From Hydra vulgaris (Eukaryota; Cnidaria; Hydrozoa; Anthoathecata; Hydridae): a DNA stretch of 64,000 nucleotides. Of the stretch, positions 44,998 through 58,059 are shown in pieces (within the stretch, counting starts at the first letter, position 1; every line of letters starts with the position of its first letter). Below the pieces are notes generated by a model. The model saw nothing but the letters and a program-made list of their open reading frames with translations. It was not told the origin of the DNA and did no database searches. The position numbers and the translations under genes are program-made. The stretch lies in assembly GCF_038396675.1 (NCBI RefSeq), contig NC_088933.1, positions 22,675,001-22,739,000 on the forward strand, written 5' to 3'.

Positions 44998-45250
44998 TTG
45001 GTAACGAACGTCATTTCTCGGGCCACTTGGACGTCGTACATACTTTTTGGAGACAATGGTACATGTGTACCATTAGTTTCAAAAAGAATAAATTTAGATT
45101 CGTCTGAGAAAGCTACTTTTTTCCAGTGTTTGTTTAGTTTAGGAGATCTTTGGCAACTAGGAACTTTTGATTCATTTTATCAGTGTTCGAAGTGAGGCGG
45201 GATGCGGCGAGATGCCATACCGTCACCTTTTTAAAAAGTAAAGACCTTTC
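44998..45250 (-). pseudogene. Tc1/mariner transposase fragment
   Basis: Minus-strand reading KKVAFSDESKFILFETNGTH then PLSPKSMYDVQVAREM. FSDESKF holds the first catalytic Asp of Tc1-type transposases. Upstream, MNQKFLVAKDLLN-stop-TNTGKK is the usual run-up to that motif. The 3' side is replaced by the CATA array. Confidence 0.8.
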
Positions 45251-45386
45251 CGCCACCTTTTTATTAATCTCTATACATATGAAAATGATAAGGCTGGATG
45301 GTATTTTTAATTTACCGAATACTTTACTTTTTTTCTTCACTTCAAGCACTGCTTTTTACTAATAAATGGTTTTTTAATACCAATAC

Positions 45387-45419
45387 GACAAAAAGTCCCA
45401 CATCGTGGGACTTTTTGTC
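45387..45419. repeat. Perfect 15-bp-stem hairpin
   Basis: GACAAAAAGTCCCAC, loop ATC, exact complement. Confidence 0.95.
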
Positions 45420-47473
45420 ATTTTAATAATAAAAAAAAAATCGTTTTAATAATTAAAAAAAATCGTTTTAATAATAAAAAAACCAAAATGGTCAGCACAA
45501 TTAAAACATGCAACAGTCAAACCTTGTGCAGCAATAGGATCACTAAAGAGAGCGTTTAGATTGTGGAATACTTTTATTGCTTAAAACACCTTATGGCACA
45601 TTTGTTTGATCTTACCCCGAGTATTAAATCCCCAACGGGCTCCTATTAACAAAGCCGATAAAAAGTAGTTATGAAAACTTCATTCTGAATTTAAACTTAT
45701 ATGCAAGGGCGCGGCAGAATTTTTTGATGTTTCCGATAGGACACTTTCACGCGTTATCAAAACTCCAAACATATGTATATTCATATCTTGCCAAATGAAG
45801 AGGTTTTGCAAATAATTAGAATGGCGGAGGCCTTGAAACAAAAAGTCCTAAAACGTTTGCCCCTCTCCTTCCTTCCCAAACGTGAGGGCCTGTGATGTAT
45901 TAAATTTTCAACTTTACTATCTTAAACTTAATTTATCGAAAGATTTTAAATTTCGTTTTTTTAAATAACTTTTACATATTACTCAAGAGCAGGAAGAAGT
46001 TTAATTAACTTTTACTTATTACTCAAGAGCAGGAAGAAGAATTATTTGATATTTATCGGATTATGTATCCTATATACATTAATATTGTAAATATTTTAAA
46101 GTATTTGTGTGATTTAAATTTTGATTAAATTATTTGAAATTTAGTTCAAATTTTTTTTTGTAACGGGTATTTAAAATGCTTGATTAGGCATAGGCTACCT
46201 CAATTATACCCTTTGTTCCATTTTTGTCCCTTATCATTTTAGGGCTTAAAATACAATGCTTAGAAATAACTGCCTTCAAAGAAAATATTTATTTCTAAAC
46301 AGATCGGTTAACATTTGAAATATCGTTACAGAATATAATATAAGAAATTTTTTGATTTTATTAACCCTCTTTTTTGTTTTTATAGAACAAATATTTTTAA
46401 ATCAACTTTTTACATGCATGCTTCTAAAAAGCTTAAATGGGCTAAGAACTCTCTCGAGTTTACCATTTATGATTCAAATTTACACTTATGAATCTTAGCA
46501 CTTTGCTCGAATTTTGAAAAACTTTTTCTATTGTTATAAGATGGTCGAAGACGTTATAAGATGGTCTTTGGCCCACAGTGTTTAGGGCTTAAATTTATAA
46601 AAATAATAATAATTTTTTTTTTTTAATTCTTTCAAACCTTTTTAAAAATTAGGTTGAAATGCCATTGCTCCAAAAGTATACCAGCCTCAAACTTAAAAAT
46701 GAAAGTTACATAAAAAATACTGTTATTACTGAAGTAACAATAATTTTTTATTTAATTAACAATAAAGATTTTAGTCATAGAAAACAATTTTTATGCATTT
46801 TAAAATGTGCATCATCTGTTTTGTTGTTCATAAATCGTTTTAAAAGTTGCGTAATCGTTTTTAATATGCATAAATAATTTTAAAATGTGCATAATCACTT
46901 TAGTGATCTTGTGCACTACTTTTTCTTATTCTTTCATTAAACATTCTATTCTAGCATGTATAATGTATAGAATATAGAATGTATAGAACTATATAAAAGG
47001 ATTAGTATTCTTTTTACTATTAAAGTAGTGTTGAAAAAGAAAGTATAGATAAGTTTATATTTATAAAAAGAATTGCTATAAGAAGAACTTGGAAATGCAG
47101 ATAGTTGTTCAGACACAGAGCCAACGACACCAGGGGAGGGGGTAGTTTTATTAAGTTTGGTTGTCGAGAACTTAATTCTCCGTAGGCACCAACAGAAAAT
47201 TTAATTAATAAATTAAAATTATGTTTTTCATTACAATCTTTATAAAAAACATGTTTCAACAGAGATAATTTGGGTTTTAGAATAGGAATGGGAGGAGATT
47301 GCTAAAGGATAAAAAAGATATGTAATATCATTTTTTTGAGTCTTTTATGAAAATTCAATTAAAAAACATATTGTTTTATTTTCAATACTCCTTATAAAGT
47401 TTAGCAAAAGGTGATAATCAAATAAATAGCCAAATTCAAATTAAGATAAATAAACTACAAAATTATGACTTTT

Positions 47474-47511
47474 AAAAAATTCTTTATGTTTTTGAACATA
47501 AAGAATTTTTT
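47474..47511. repeat. Perfect 17-bp-stem hairpin
   Basis: AAAAAATTCTTTATGTT, 4-nt loop, exact complement. Confidence 0.95.
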
Positions 47512-47742
47512 TAAAATTAAATATTATTACAAATATTTATGTTTTTGAACTATTTACTGTTTTAGATTATTATATTTTTTAATTTTTTTTTATTTAGTTT
47601 TTTTAAATAAATGTTAAACACATAAACCAAATAATACATTTGTATTTTCACTAATTTTTATTACCAAATAGACATTTATGAGTTAAACTAAAATGTTTGT
47701 AATTTTTTGAGTAATCATTTTTTACAAAACTAGTAAATTAGA

Positions 47743-47775
47743 AAAATAACAGTCGTAAGTAACGACTGTTATTTT
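47743..47775. repeat. Perfect 14-bp-stem hairpin
   Basis: AAAATAACAGTCGT, 5-nt loop AAGTA, exact complement. Confidence 0.95.
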
Positions 47776-49123
47776 CTTTATTTTGGAAATTAGATATAAT
47801 AATGTTAAATTGTAATAAAGTAATAAATTTTTGAGTAACATTATTATTATTTTTGAGTAAACTTATTATTATTATTGTCATCATTATTTTTAATTTGAAA
47901 AATCAAAGTTTACACCTGAAAAAGTTTATGCAAAATATACAATTTTTCAATAAATAAAAAATTCAAAAATAAGTTATATCATTTTGAATCAAATTGTGCT
48001 AAGCGTATGAATTGGATACGTAGTCCTTAAAATATCATTGTAAAAAAACATATTTCAAATTAATATTTTTTTAAAATTAGACAATTATAAGTTGGTATAA
48101 AAAAGATCTATGAAAAAGTATAAACCAAAATGAAAAAGTTCTTGAAATTGAATTCCAAATAAGATATTTTCAAAAATAGAAATACCGCTCAGACTTTATC
48201 TAATCCCGCATCCGTATCCATCTCTGTATGAGCATTTATGTTCATCGATGCGTATGCATACATATCTCGTAAGCGTATTCAAATCTACCCATGAGTATCC
48301 GTAACCATCCCCTGTTTGTATACAAAGAAAAAAAGAGATAGATACATCTATATCTATCTTTTCATATCCATTACACATGCATATTTGTATCATTTATGCG
48401 TCCGTATACGTCCGTCTCTAATTTGTAATATAAGTTTTGGTTTGAAAGAGCTGTTTTGTTATTTTAAATCATTGCATTTTTGACGCCAATACCTCAACGA
48501 CTGTAATACTAATAGGCAGTTTAAATACCGTTCTTTATGATATATAGTTATACGTAAATTTTTTCCAGTATAGACTTTTTACCGGTTAGCCTCTCTCCAA
48601 AACTTAAATCGTTTAGTTCAGTGATTTAGGTTCAAAAACATATGTTTTGACTAAACTTTTGAGTTTTCTTACAAAAATTTATAATGCTCGATTGGAAGTA
48701 AGAGAAACCCTCATACATTAAACATTCTTTATTCGTAGCTTCTCCTTTTTTTCTTTCTTTTATTCTTTTATTCTCTTTTCTACAAAAAGTTTAACCTTAT
48801 AATTCTTCTATTAGTTATCTTATGTTGAAAATTATAACTTTTCAAATGAATAAATAAATATCAATCTAACATATATTTCAAAGTAAACGAGTAACAGTTC
48901 TATGATCTTTTTTTATATAACTAATCTTCGATAAATTAATAATGGAAACCTAATCACAAGTTTTTTTTTTTGTCTGGGAAAAGTCGGATTCCTGGGAAAT
49001 TGTATTTCATATGGATTTTACACGCCATATGACTTTACAATTATATTCTGGTATACATTTGTATTTTAAGATTTTTTATTATTAAATACTCTTATATCTT
49101 TATCTTTGTTTATAATATTACTT

Positions 49124-49157
<34 letters not shown>

Positions 49158-50485
49158 TTACGAATTTCAGTTGCGTGTTTCGTGTTTTTTTGGAAAAAAA
49201 TATCTTTAAGCGCTATTTTACAAAATTCTTCTCTCTCTTTTCACTTTGTTTTTTTGTTTTATTTTGTTTTGTTTTTTATAAAACATGAAATTACAGCTAT
49301 TCTTTTTCGAGTTCTTTGATAATTATTAATTTATGTTTCTTCAGATACTTATTAATTATTTATTTATGTTTCTTTACAAGGATTCAAATAAAAAGGAAAT
49401 CACAAAACTAGAACTTTACATTTGCATACTTTTATCGTCAGTTACCTTAATAAAAGACTTTAAACAAAACAATACCGAAAATAGCAGTATTTAACTAAAA
49501 TCAGCATTGAAAAAAAAATTCGAAAAGAAAAAAAGTTATAAATCTTATAATGTTGTGCGTTAAAAAGAAAGAAAAAAAAAAAGATTTGCTATGATAGTAA
49601 TATCTTTTAAAAAACCTTAAACAGGTGAATTTATTTGGTAGGTGTTTCTTGGTAACAGAATAAGGGACTAAGCACTAGAGACCTGAACAGTATAAATGTA
49701 CTAGGGAGTTGTTCTGTTCCTACATCAGTGATCAGTCAATATAATTTTTTATTTTTAAAAACTTTTCTTCTTTTTATGTGTTTTAGGGGAAACGAACTCA
49801 GAAAAAAAGCAAAACAATAAATAACTTTTTCTCTATTTTCATAAGTTTGTGTTAAAATAGTAACTTTTTAAACACCATGATCAGGGATGGTACCAGCATA
49901 TTTGGTCTTCGAGATATCTAACTTCCAGATATGGAGCAAACTCCAAACATTTATATGTTTATACTTATCCTTGTCCTTTTTGAGATAAGGTTAAAGGTTA
50001 TTACAATCGAAATTTATTTTATGCAAACTAAAGTTATTTTAAGTATTAAATACCCTCGGTATATAACATTTAAACAGATTATATGAAGCATTAGCATTTT
50101 TTTATAACTTGGAGAACCGCGGCTGTAATTTTAAATTATGAAGTGAAAAACTCGGACCCATACAACACAGGTCCCAAAACGTAAAAGTACCGTAGAATAA
50201 ATTTTTAACTAAACAAGTTAAAAATCTAAAATTTATCTTTAACAATCTAAAATTTATCTTTACACAAATAAAAAGATTACTCAGTCAACTATTTTTTTAA
50301 TAATAATACAAGCATAATAATAGATTCTAAAAAAAAATTTAATTGTATGGTCTTCAGTTTCTACAGTTTAAAGCTTTAAATATTTTATTAGTTTCCTCAC
50401 CTCTGATAAAATTCAAACAAATGAAAAACTCTTTGAATTCTTTTATTTAATTGTATTCTTCCTAAATAACTGATATAGTAAAAGG

Positions 50486-50591
<106 letters not shown>

Positions 50592-50774
50592 TCATAGCTG
50601 CCCGCTATACTCTAATGTATTCAAACAGTGTTTTTAAATTCATATTATATATGTAATAAAGGAAGTTATTTTACATAACTATTTAGAATATATAAAAAAA
50701 AGGAACAATATTTTAATCAAGTAATGAAAGTAGTTAAACATAAAAAAAAAAAAATGAAATTCAAATTATACCTT

Positions 50775-51050
50775 GTTAAAATGTCATTAAAGCAAGTTAA
50801 TAATAATCTTGCGTATTCGCAAAGAAAAATCATCATGGAACTACAAACGAGTCTCAAAATCTACTGGAACTCATATATCCACTGTTGGAGGAGTTATAAA
50901 AAGATATAAGAAGACTTATTGGTCAAATGAGCTAAAAGACCGGGAAAAAAAATAACTTTTTAACAATAAATCAGTGGTAAATAAGATTCGTTGTTATTTT
51001 GAAAAAAATCCAAGCTTGTCAAGACTAGTACAAGCTCTACCAGTACACCA
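50775..51050 (+). pseudogene. Tc1-like transposase N-terminal fragment
   Basis: Pieces QRKIIMEL, HISTVGGVIKRYKKTYW, SNELKDRE and VNKIRCYFEKNPSLSR, in two frames, follow the helix-turn-helix region of Tc1-type transposases. An internal stop and a frameshift are present; the catalytic part is absent. Confidence 0.6.
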
Positions 51051-51059
51051 CTATTGCAT

Positions 51060-51750
51060 TTTTTTTACATGACAGAGTTGCTCACGACATCACAAATATC
51101 ATCTATTATATTAGTAAAGTCCTGCAATATAGTAGCTGCATCACCACCAATCTTTTCTTTCGTACCAAAAGATTTACGATGATTTCCCGAACGTCGTTAC
51201 AGAATCTGACGTCTTTGAAAATTATTATTTCTTTTTCATGTAACAAAGAAACAAACTCATGAAGTTCTTGATTTTCTTCATTTAAAAAATTTTATTTGTT
51301 ATATAATGCTTTAATTTCTTCTAAACTTAAAAGATTTATCATATTATTTTCATTAATACAATTGCTTTTATTTTGTAAAGCAATTTTTAAATTACTTTTT
51401 TAGCAACTTCGTTTCTCTTATTTTAACTCAGAAATGTTTAAATCTGAACTTTAAAGAAACAAAATAATAACTAATATCTTTATTTTAAATAACTCAATAA
51501 TTATTATTTTAATTTTTTAGTTATGATACTTTAATTTTGTTTCTTTTTTCAAGGAATTAATTTTATTCTTTTTTATTTCCAACTGAGTATCACGGTTCTT
51601 TATTTTTTTTTGGTTAATATTTCTCACATTAAATGATTTTTTGGACTTGATTAACTCTGTTCTCAATAATGTAAAAGTTTTCTTTTTCTTAATAAAAGTT
51701 TTTAACAAAGTTAAGTTTACTTTTGATAAGAGAGAACTTCAAAATAAGTA
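51060..51750 (-). pseudogene. Unclassified decayed coding region with coiled-coil character
   Basis: Minus frame 51708-51517 is Lys-rich and predicted helical by eye (LRTELIKSKKSFNVRNINQK). Further on, EENQELHEFVSLLHEK and IIIFKDVRFCNDVREIIVNL can be read before stops. The F-K-D-x-R-x-x-x-x-VREIIVNLL pattern feels like a TE protein common in cnidarians, but I cannot name it. Confidence 0.3.
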
Positions 51751-52337
51751 TTTGTAGATTGTTTAACATATTTTCAAAATCCTTTAAATGCGCAAAACAA
51801 TCCAATTTTAATTCAACTAGCACAGTTAGCCTTAACTAAATTTTGGTTTTCTGAATTGTGTTCAAATTAATTTCAACGTTTTCTGAAAGAGTATATTTTA
51901 CTGATCACTATGTATATAGTCCACCAAATCAGAAAACTCCTATTAAGTAATAATGGCATTTTTAAGATTTTTACGCGCCTTTTTTGTATGTCTTTTTTGT
52001 GGTCGCTATGTCATATGAAAATAAACAGCCATAACCATATAATTTTTAAATTTCAGAGCTGTTTTTTGTATTATAACATTGCTGATGATCGATACCATAC
52101 ATGGATTGTGTCCAAGGTTGGTATACTTAATGATTTTTAAATAAATAAATATATTTAAAAAGTATATATGTCATAAACGTAAAACCATTCACATAACTGA
52201 AAAATTGGATACCTTGTTGAACTCAAAGAAACAAGATTTTATAAATGAATCAAATCTCATTTTGCTTGGTACTAACATATCTTTATCTTTTTAAGGTGTA
52301 GGGGTATAGTTAAATAAACAAATGTTGTTGATCTCAG
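51751..52337. other. No gene assigned
   Basis: A 76-codon open frame on + (51910-52140) ends near the spliced TE gene that follows and might be its 5' remains; no motif supports this. Confidence 0.3.
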
Positions 52338-54450
52338 GCAGAAAATTAATTTTGACATTGACTGGTCAAAGATGGCTATCGCGGCTAAAACACGAAATGG
52401 GTAAAATGTTATTTTATTTGTATATCTATTGTAAAGAAATATAAAATTATAATGTTTTATATAATTTCAGGAAACTAAAAACTTGCAGCTGTGAAATATG
52501 CAAAGTTGAAAGAACGCAGGGAAGGATACCCAATAAAAAATCTGGTATAAAGAGTTTTAAAACGGCAGCTATTAGTCTGCGGTGTAGTTCTTGTCTGACT
52601 AAAGTTAAAAGAGGATTGCATCATAAATGCAATGCAACAACGCTCAGGTAGAAAACCTTTTTCATAACTTTGATTATTTGAATGTGAAAGGTTGCATACC
52701 ATGTTCTATAGAAAACAAGTTCGTAAATGTAATTTTTCAGAAATAACATATCAGCTGCATCCGGATATCAAGGTATTAGAAAAACCATATTAATTTGCGT
52801 TACTAATAGATAGATAAGTGAAAGAAATGTTAAGAATAATAAATCAAAAATGATAATTTTAATTTTAAACCTTTTCAAGTTTTTGAACCTATAACCTTTT
52901 TAACAATGTAAAGTTGTCGAAACCTTTTTCATTCAGTCTCCATAGTTTTGTAACTTATTTAGATGTCAAGGAACAAATGGCTTCTCACGTTATTAAAGAA
53001 AAGCTATGTAATGAAAGTGGTAACACCATTTCATTGAAGACATGAGGTACTGAAACTATCTCTTGGATCTGAGAATACTCCAAAAACAACCAATTTTACT
53101 CACAAAAATCTTCTTTATATTCAGAATTCTCTTTCCTTAAGTAACCATCAAATGATGAAACTTGCTAGTATGACAAGATAAAATCACAATACTAATACAA
53201 ATTTAATTCTGCATAATAAAATGATGCAATATTTGGAGTAAAACTGATTATATAAAAAAATTAATAATTACAGAGTTGTTGAAAAAAGAAGAAACGCTGT
53301 AGAACATGGACTGAAAGATTGTGTCTCTGATTTGGACAGTTATCTTCTCCAATTATTTACCGAAGAAAATATTTTATTTGAATTTAAAAACAAAGATAAA
53401 ACTTTGGAATGTAAAAATATTAAAATAGCGTACTGCAATGATGTTACTCCTTTTATTAAACTACTCCTTGATCTTAAATATGTTGATTCTAAGAATCAGT
53501 TGCTAAAAATTGCTGTTGACGGGGGAAGTGGTTTTATCAAATTTTGTTTAAATATAGTTAATGTCAATGAAATTTTTGAAAATTACGGCAAAGTTGAAAT
53601 AGATTACCTTAAAACAAACCTGGTAACAGCTTGCAGGGCTTTATATAAAGATGGTTTAAAAAAAGTATTCAAAGATCGTCCGTAAATGCTTCATTTCTTC
53701 TTCTGGTAGCTCCAGAAATCCCAGAAAGATATTTAAACATTAAAATATCATTTGAAAAATTAAATTTTGAAAAATTTTAGCACATTGTGGTATACGACAT
53801 AAGGCTTAGTCAAATTCTGACAGGTATATTTCCAAGTAGCAGTTCAATTCATCCCTGTTATGTATGTGAGTGGGATAGAAGAGAAACTTGGACAAATGCT
53901 TCATATAGAACTTTCGAGAGCTGTCAAAGCAACTATGCACAAATCAAAGAATCTGGTTCAAAATATAAGTGTGCACAATATTTTAAGAATTTTATAAACC
54001 CTGTATTTGTTCATGGAAACCCCTCTGAATTTCTTGTAGATAGACTTGTTTTGCCGGAGCTTCATATAATGGAGGTAACTGTCAATCATGTAATAGGTAA
54101 CATGGAGTGGATTGCAAATTATAAGGACTGGTCAGCATAGTGGAAAACTTAATGGAAATTCTTCTCGAAAAATTCCTAAAAAGTGGGAAGTCTTTAATGA
54201 TAAGCTGCCAATTAAACTAAAGACTTTTGGAGAATGCTTAAGATTGTTAAATTTAATTGTTGAGTCTTGCATTTAATCCGGACTTGATGAAAACTTTCAA
54301 ACTAATATCGAAAATTTAAAAGCCTGCTATAAAAATTTGATGTTGGAACATAGTATTACTTTAACACCAAAATTTCATATCCTGTTCAATCATGTATCTG
54401 AATTCAGTAAATCAAAAAAAATGGGCTCAAAAATTCGACTGCAATGTTTA
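52338..54450 (+). pseudogene. Spliced TE-type gene (zinc-rich N-terminus, VDGGSGFIK protein), decayed
   Basis: Exons 52338-52400, 52471-52647, 52741-52772, 52963-~53190 and 53274-54450 join in frame at GT-AG sites. Readable parts: CSCEICKVERTQG and CSSCLTKVKRGLHHKCN (zinc-type), KEQMASHVIKEKLCNESGN, then KIAVDGGSGFIKFCLNIV, HPCYVCEWDRRETW, DRLVLPELHIMEVTVNHVIG and LTPKFHILFNHVSEF. There is a TGA in exon 4, a frameshift near 53060, a stop near 53684 and others to 54300. The frame is then interrupted by a SINE at 54455. The motif set recurs in uncharacterised transposon-like proteins of cnidarians and arthropods; catalytic residues cannot be assigned by eye. Confidence 0.6.
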
Positions 54451-54454
54451 AATA

Positions 54455-54705
54455 AGTGCGTTGAAGCCGTAGCGCAGCGGTTAGTGCGCTTGCCTCAGAA
54501 GCCAGAAATTCGTTGTTCAACGCCACCTCTGGGCAAATATTACAACATCGGTAAGGAAAGAGACTCTTTTTTTTTTTTTTTAGGTTATTTAGGTGCTCCC
54601 AAAAGTTCTTACGGTCTTATCACGGGGCACCACGAGAGAGCATTTAAGCATTTAACTAGAAGTTCACGCCTCCTTCCTTACCAATATCGCTTTTGAACTA
54701 GAGCT
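54455..54705 (+). mobile_element. Two joined tRNA-derived SINE pieces in opposite orientation
   Basis: 54466-54530 on + is a tRNA-like head: CCGTAGCGCAGCGGTTAGTG (A box) and GTTGTTCAACGCC (B-box-like), followed by GGTAAGGAAAGAG and a T-run. 54580-54705 holds the inverted 3' part with GGTCTTATCACGGGGCACC and GTTCACGCCTCCTTCCTTAC. The pair ends the preceding TE gene. Confidence 0.7.
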
Positions 54706-54724
54706 AGCGTCAAATTTGGACTAG

Positions 54725-55283
54725 ATTTTTTAGATTAATAAATTTTATTGTAGAGTATTTTAAAGAGACAAAGATTTTTTATGCGTAGAGATTGCATGCA
54801 ATGACGATTTGAGGGGGAGGGTCAAAAAACATCGGACCTCTGAGTTCTGAGCCAGAACTCTAGCCATTGCGCCATTGCTGCTCAAATGCTCTTCCTCTTC
54901 TTCTCTTTTTTAAATTTGAAAAAAAAAAAAAAGAATCTTACTTACCACAACCTTGTTAGGACACTTTTGACTTTATAAATCAATATATTAAAAAAGAGGA
55001 GGGGGGGGGGGAATCCGTAAAAATTACCGTTTCTTAAAAATAAAAAAAAGGTCCTTAAAAACTAAAATTCACTCGACTAAATTTTGTCAAATACTAGACT
55101 AGCTGTCTAAATTTGTCGAAAAACCGACTATAACTTAAAAATCACCTTCTTTGAGGGGGTAAAACATATCCTTCCCCAACACACCCTCCCCCTCAAATCG
55201 TCATTGCATGCAATCTCTACGCATAAAAAAACCTTTGTCTCTTTAAAATACTCTACAATAAAATTTATTAATCTAAAAAATAC
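54725..55283. mobile_element. ~560-bp foldback element with a tRNA-like core
   Basis: Arms 54725-54830 and 55175-55283 are almost perfect inverted repeats (about 105 bp, shared GCATGCAATGACGATTTGAG). Inside, 54835-54900 on - reads as a tRNA-like piece (AATGGCGCAATGGCTAGAG ... GAGGTCCGATG). No protein. Confidence 0.8.
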
Positions 55284-56689
55284 TTTAATATTTGTATTTT
55301 TTATGAATATTTTGCATCGTAGTTGAGAGAGTAAAAGCTAGAAATATGTTACACACAAGCTCAAAAGACAAGTTAACGCGGAAAACGTCTACTTTTGTTA
55401 TTTTACAAAAGTAATGTAAGTAAAAGTAAAATTTAAATTAACTGAGCGTTTTATTGTTTTTTCGAAAAATTGCTCAATTCTGACTGTAATTATTTGACTG
55501 AAAGATGTGCACTTTTTGCTTGTGGGTCTTTATTATCTTATATTTTTTGTTGAAATATTTAAAGAATACCCAAATACAACGGTGATAAAACACATATTTT
55601 TGAAACAAAGAAATGAATTTTATAAATCTATGTAATAACCATGAAGTTTATTGCCATTAAAATCTTTAAAAGTTTCCGGAAATTTTGAGCAAAATTTCCC
55701 AGAAATTTTCAACACTAGTTGTTACCATATTCGTCCGCAGAAAATTTTCTGAGGGTGGGGGTCCGGGTTCAAAATATTTTTAACAGATTTTTTTTTTCTC
55801 TCTTTTATTTTCAATTTAATACGCTAAATTTAAGCAATATATACAATAAAGAAAAATATATATATATTTAAAACAACAACTTCAATTCTTGTTAAAAATA
55901 AAATTTGATTTTAAATAGATGTTGTAATTTTTTTGTGAATACTGCGTTTACTATATACATTCATTGTGCCATCAAAAAAATTAGTAATTAAATTAGCTGT
56001 AGTAATTACAATAGCAGCAATTCCTTTAATGACACAATGAATGTATATAGTAAACGCAGTTTACTATATACATTCTTAAAAAACAAATCACAAAAAACAT
56101 ACATTTATTTAAAATTAAGTTTATTTTTTAACAATAACTGAAGTGGTCTAGTTTCAATACTAAACATACCAATAATTTTATCTATAAAGTCTTTTTTTTT
56201 TGCAGTTTATTTTGTCTCTGTGTATGCTTAACATGCACAATCCTGAGAGACGGTCATTTGACATCATTGACCTTTTTTTTTACTCAACGTAATGTTCTAA
56301 CCAATCGATTCACCGTGCATGTTGTTGCTGGTAAAGTTATCATTAGTAAGACATACCTGATACCTAATATTATAAGTTGATGAACCTTGACTATTGTTAT
56401 GTTCTCAAGCGTTCCAAAATAAAATTAACTCAGGGCCTCAGTTTTCAAAATTAATCAAAATTATTCTTAATCAACTTGAAAAGTCTGACTAATTTGTTTA
56501 AGTATGGCTGAGTAATGCGAAATAAATGTGCTGGATTTTGATAAGCATTAAAGCTGATGTGCATTTATCATGTAATTTCATTTGTATGCAATGAAGATAC
56601 TTCCTGATGAAAATAAATATCTTTAAATTTACTACTAAAAACTCAAACACTTTATTACTTGCTTGTCCATCTTGTCTCCGACAGAAGAG
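55284..56689. other. No gene seen
   Basis: Holds one small foldback (55941-56060) and a G-rich patch near 55760; no readable coding sequence. Confidence 0.5.
55941..56060. mobile_element. 120-bp foldback with perfect 28-bp inverted repeats
   Basis: Arms 55941-55968 and 56033-56060 start ACTGCGTTTACTATATACAT. The outermost part is repeated once more just outside the right arm (56060-56076). Confidence 0.85.
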
Positions 56690-57720
56690 GAATATTTGTG
56701 ACAGAAGATCTCTGTTTTGGCCTTTTTTCGAAAAAATGCAGTAATTGCTTTAAAAATGCCAATAGTATTTTGTACCACTGCAAAATCTTTTAGATCAATA
56801 CCTACGAGATTAAGTTTATGTGAAGCGTAGTGAACAAAAACGGCTTTGGGTAAATCATTTGAATTTTTTACCTAAATATCATTTTCTTTTCCAGTCCGTG
56901 TGGAGCACCTATCATAACCTTGACCGAGCAAATTATTAAGGAGAAGGCCAATTGTTTTGCATTTCTAAATGATGTAATTAAATATTATAGCAACGTTGTA
57001 TTTTTCAGCGGTAAAAATCCAAGAAATTCATCACAAATCATAGCCTTCTCTTTAGACGTATTAACAAACCACACTCTCAGTAATATTGAGTTTCTAAAAT
57101 ATCTGCTGTTTCATCGACCGAGACCGAGAATTCAACCGACCGAGACCGAGAATTTAACAGCATTGTTGGCAGTTTTTTTCAATATCTTCTTGCAGAGCAT
57201 GTTTAGACAAGTTAAATAAATAGTTCTGCGTTCGATGTGAGGTATAACGGGCATATTCAGCTGCTGTATCAAAAAATATTTTTTTTAAATACGTCTCCTC
57301 CTTCAATTTATACTCATAACGTTGTTAAACATTTTTTATTATATTTTTTACGTAATACCAAGTCATTTGTTTCACAAAATTTTAAAAATAATAAGATACA
57401 GCTTCTTTTAGTGATTTAATAGTTCGTTTTACTGAACTCTCAGGCAAAGAATATTTTTATTTAGATCTCTTATTGTTGATGCCAAGTGTTCAGCACCTCG
57501 CTGAGCCCCACGATACCATGCTGAGCTGGCATTATTTTTGGCACAATCAGTAAAAATTTTATACTTTGTGAAAAGATTAGTATTAAAGACAACTTGCATT
57601 TTTTTAAACTGGTTGTGGAAATTTGGCACAAAATACTCAAAACAACTTTTTATCAAGGTGAATATAATAACCATCGAGTTTACTAGGTATTTAAAAAATG
57701 TCACCTTTTAAATCGTAGGG
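56690..57720 (-). pseudogene. hAT-family transposase, decayed (ZMYM1/DUF4371-like)
   Basis: Read on minus in shifting frames: SVDETADILETQYY, LIRLKRRL, NLLGQGYDRC, KAVFVHYASHKLNLVGIDL and FAVVQNTIGIFKAITAFFRK. DETADI, GQGYD and VH-x-x-SH-x-LNLV are hallmarks of the hAT transposase group that includes ZMYM1-like proteins. DETADI carries the first catalytic Asp. Numerous stops and shifts; C-terminal dimerisation domain not seen. Confidence 0.75.
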
Positions 57721-58059
57721 TGGAATTGGCTGGTAAAGATCAGTTAGGAAACAATACTTAAGGTCAATAGAAAGTTTCGTAGTTCATTTTACAAAGAGTC
57801 CAATGTCATAATTTAATCTAGTATCTCCACTTTAAGTTTGTCAGCTTCTTGTTTGAGAGATCTTTATTGTGTTATCTTTATGTTAAACACAACCACTAAA
57901 AGAATAAATGTTTTAGTTAAAACGTGTATACGAAATAAATGTGAAAGTAGAAAATCAACTAACAACAAGTACTCCTCAATTTTTATTTCGAAGCAAGTAA
58001 TAATTTAATACGATAAAATAAGAAGATCAAACATTAAAAAAAAAATTAATTATTCCTGT
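57721..58059. other. No gene seen
   Basis: Spacer between two decayed transposases. Confidence 0.4.

Noticed and set aside
44616-45107. YVCM and HTYI repeat proteins
   Set aside because: Translation of the (CATA)n array; the only real coding trace is the Tc1 scrap at its right edge.
47020-47259. 79-codon frame on -
   Set aside because: No motif, no splice or element context; not enough to call a gene.
54466-54530. tRNA gene on +
   Set aside because: Stems do not close; the sequence continues into the SINE body.
56580-56630. CTGATGA near 56603 as another hammerhead
   Set aside because: No GAAAC at the right distance and no stem I.
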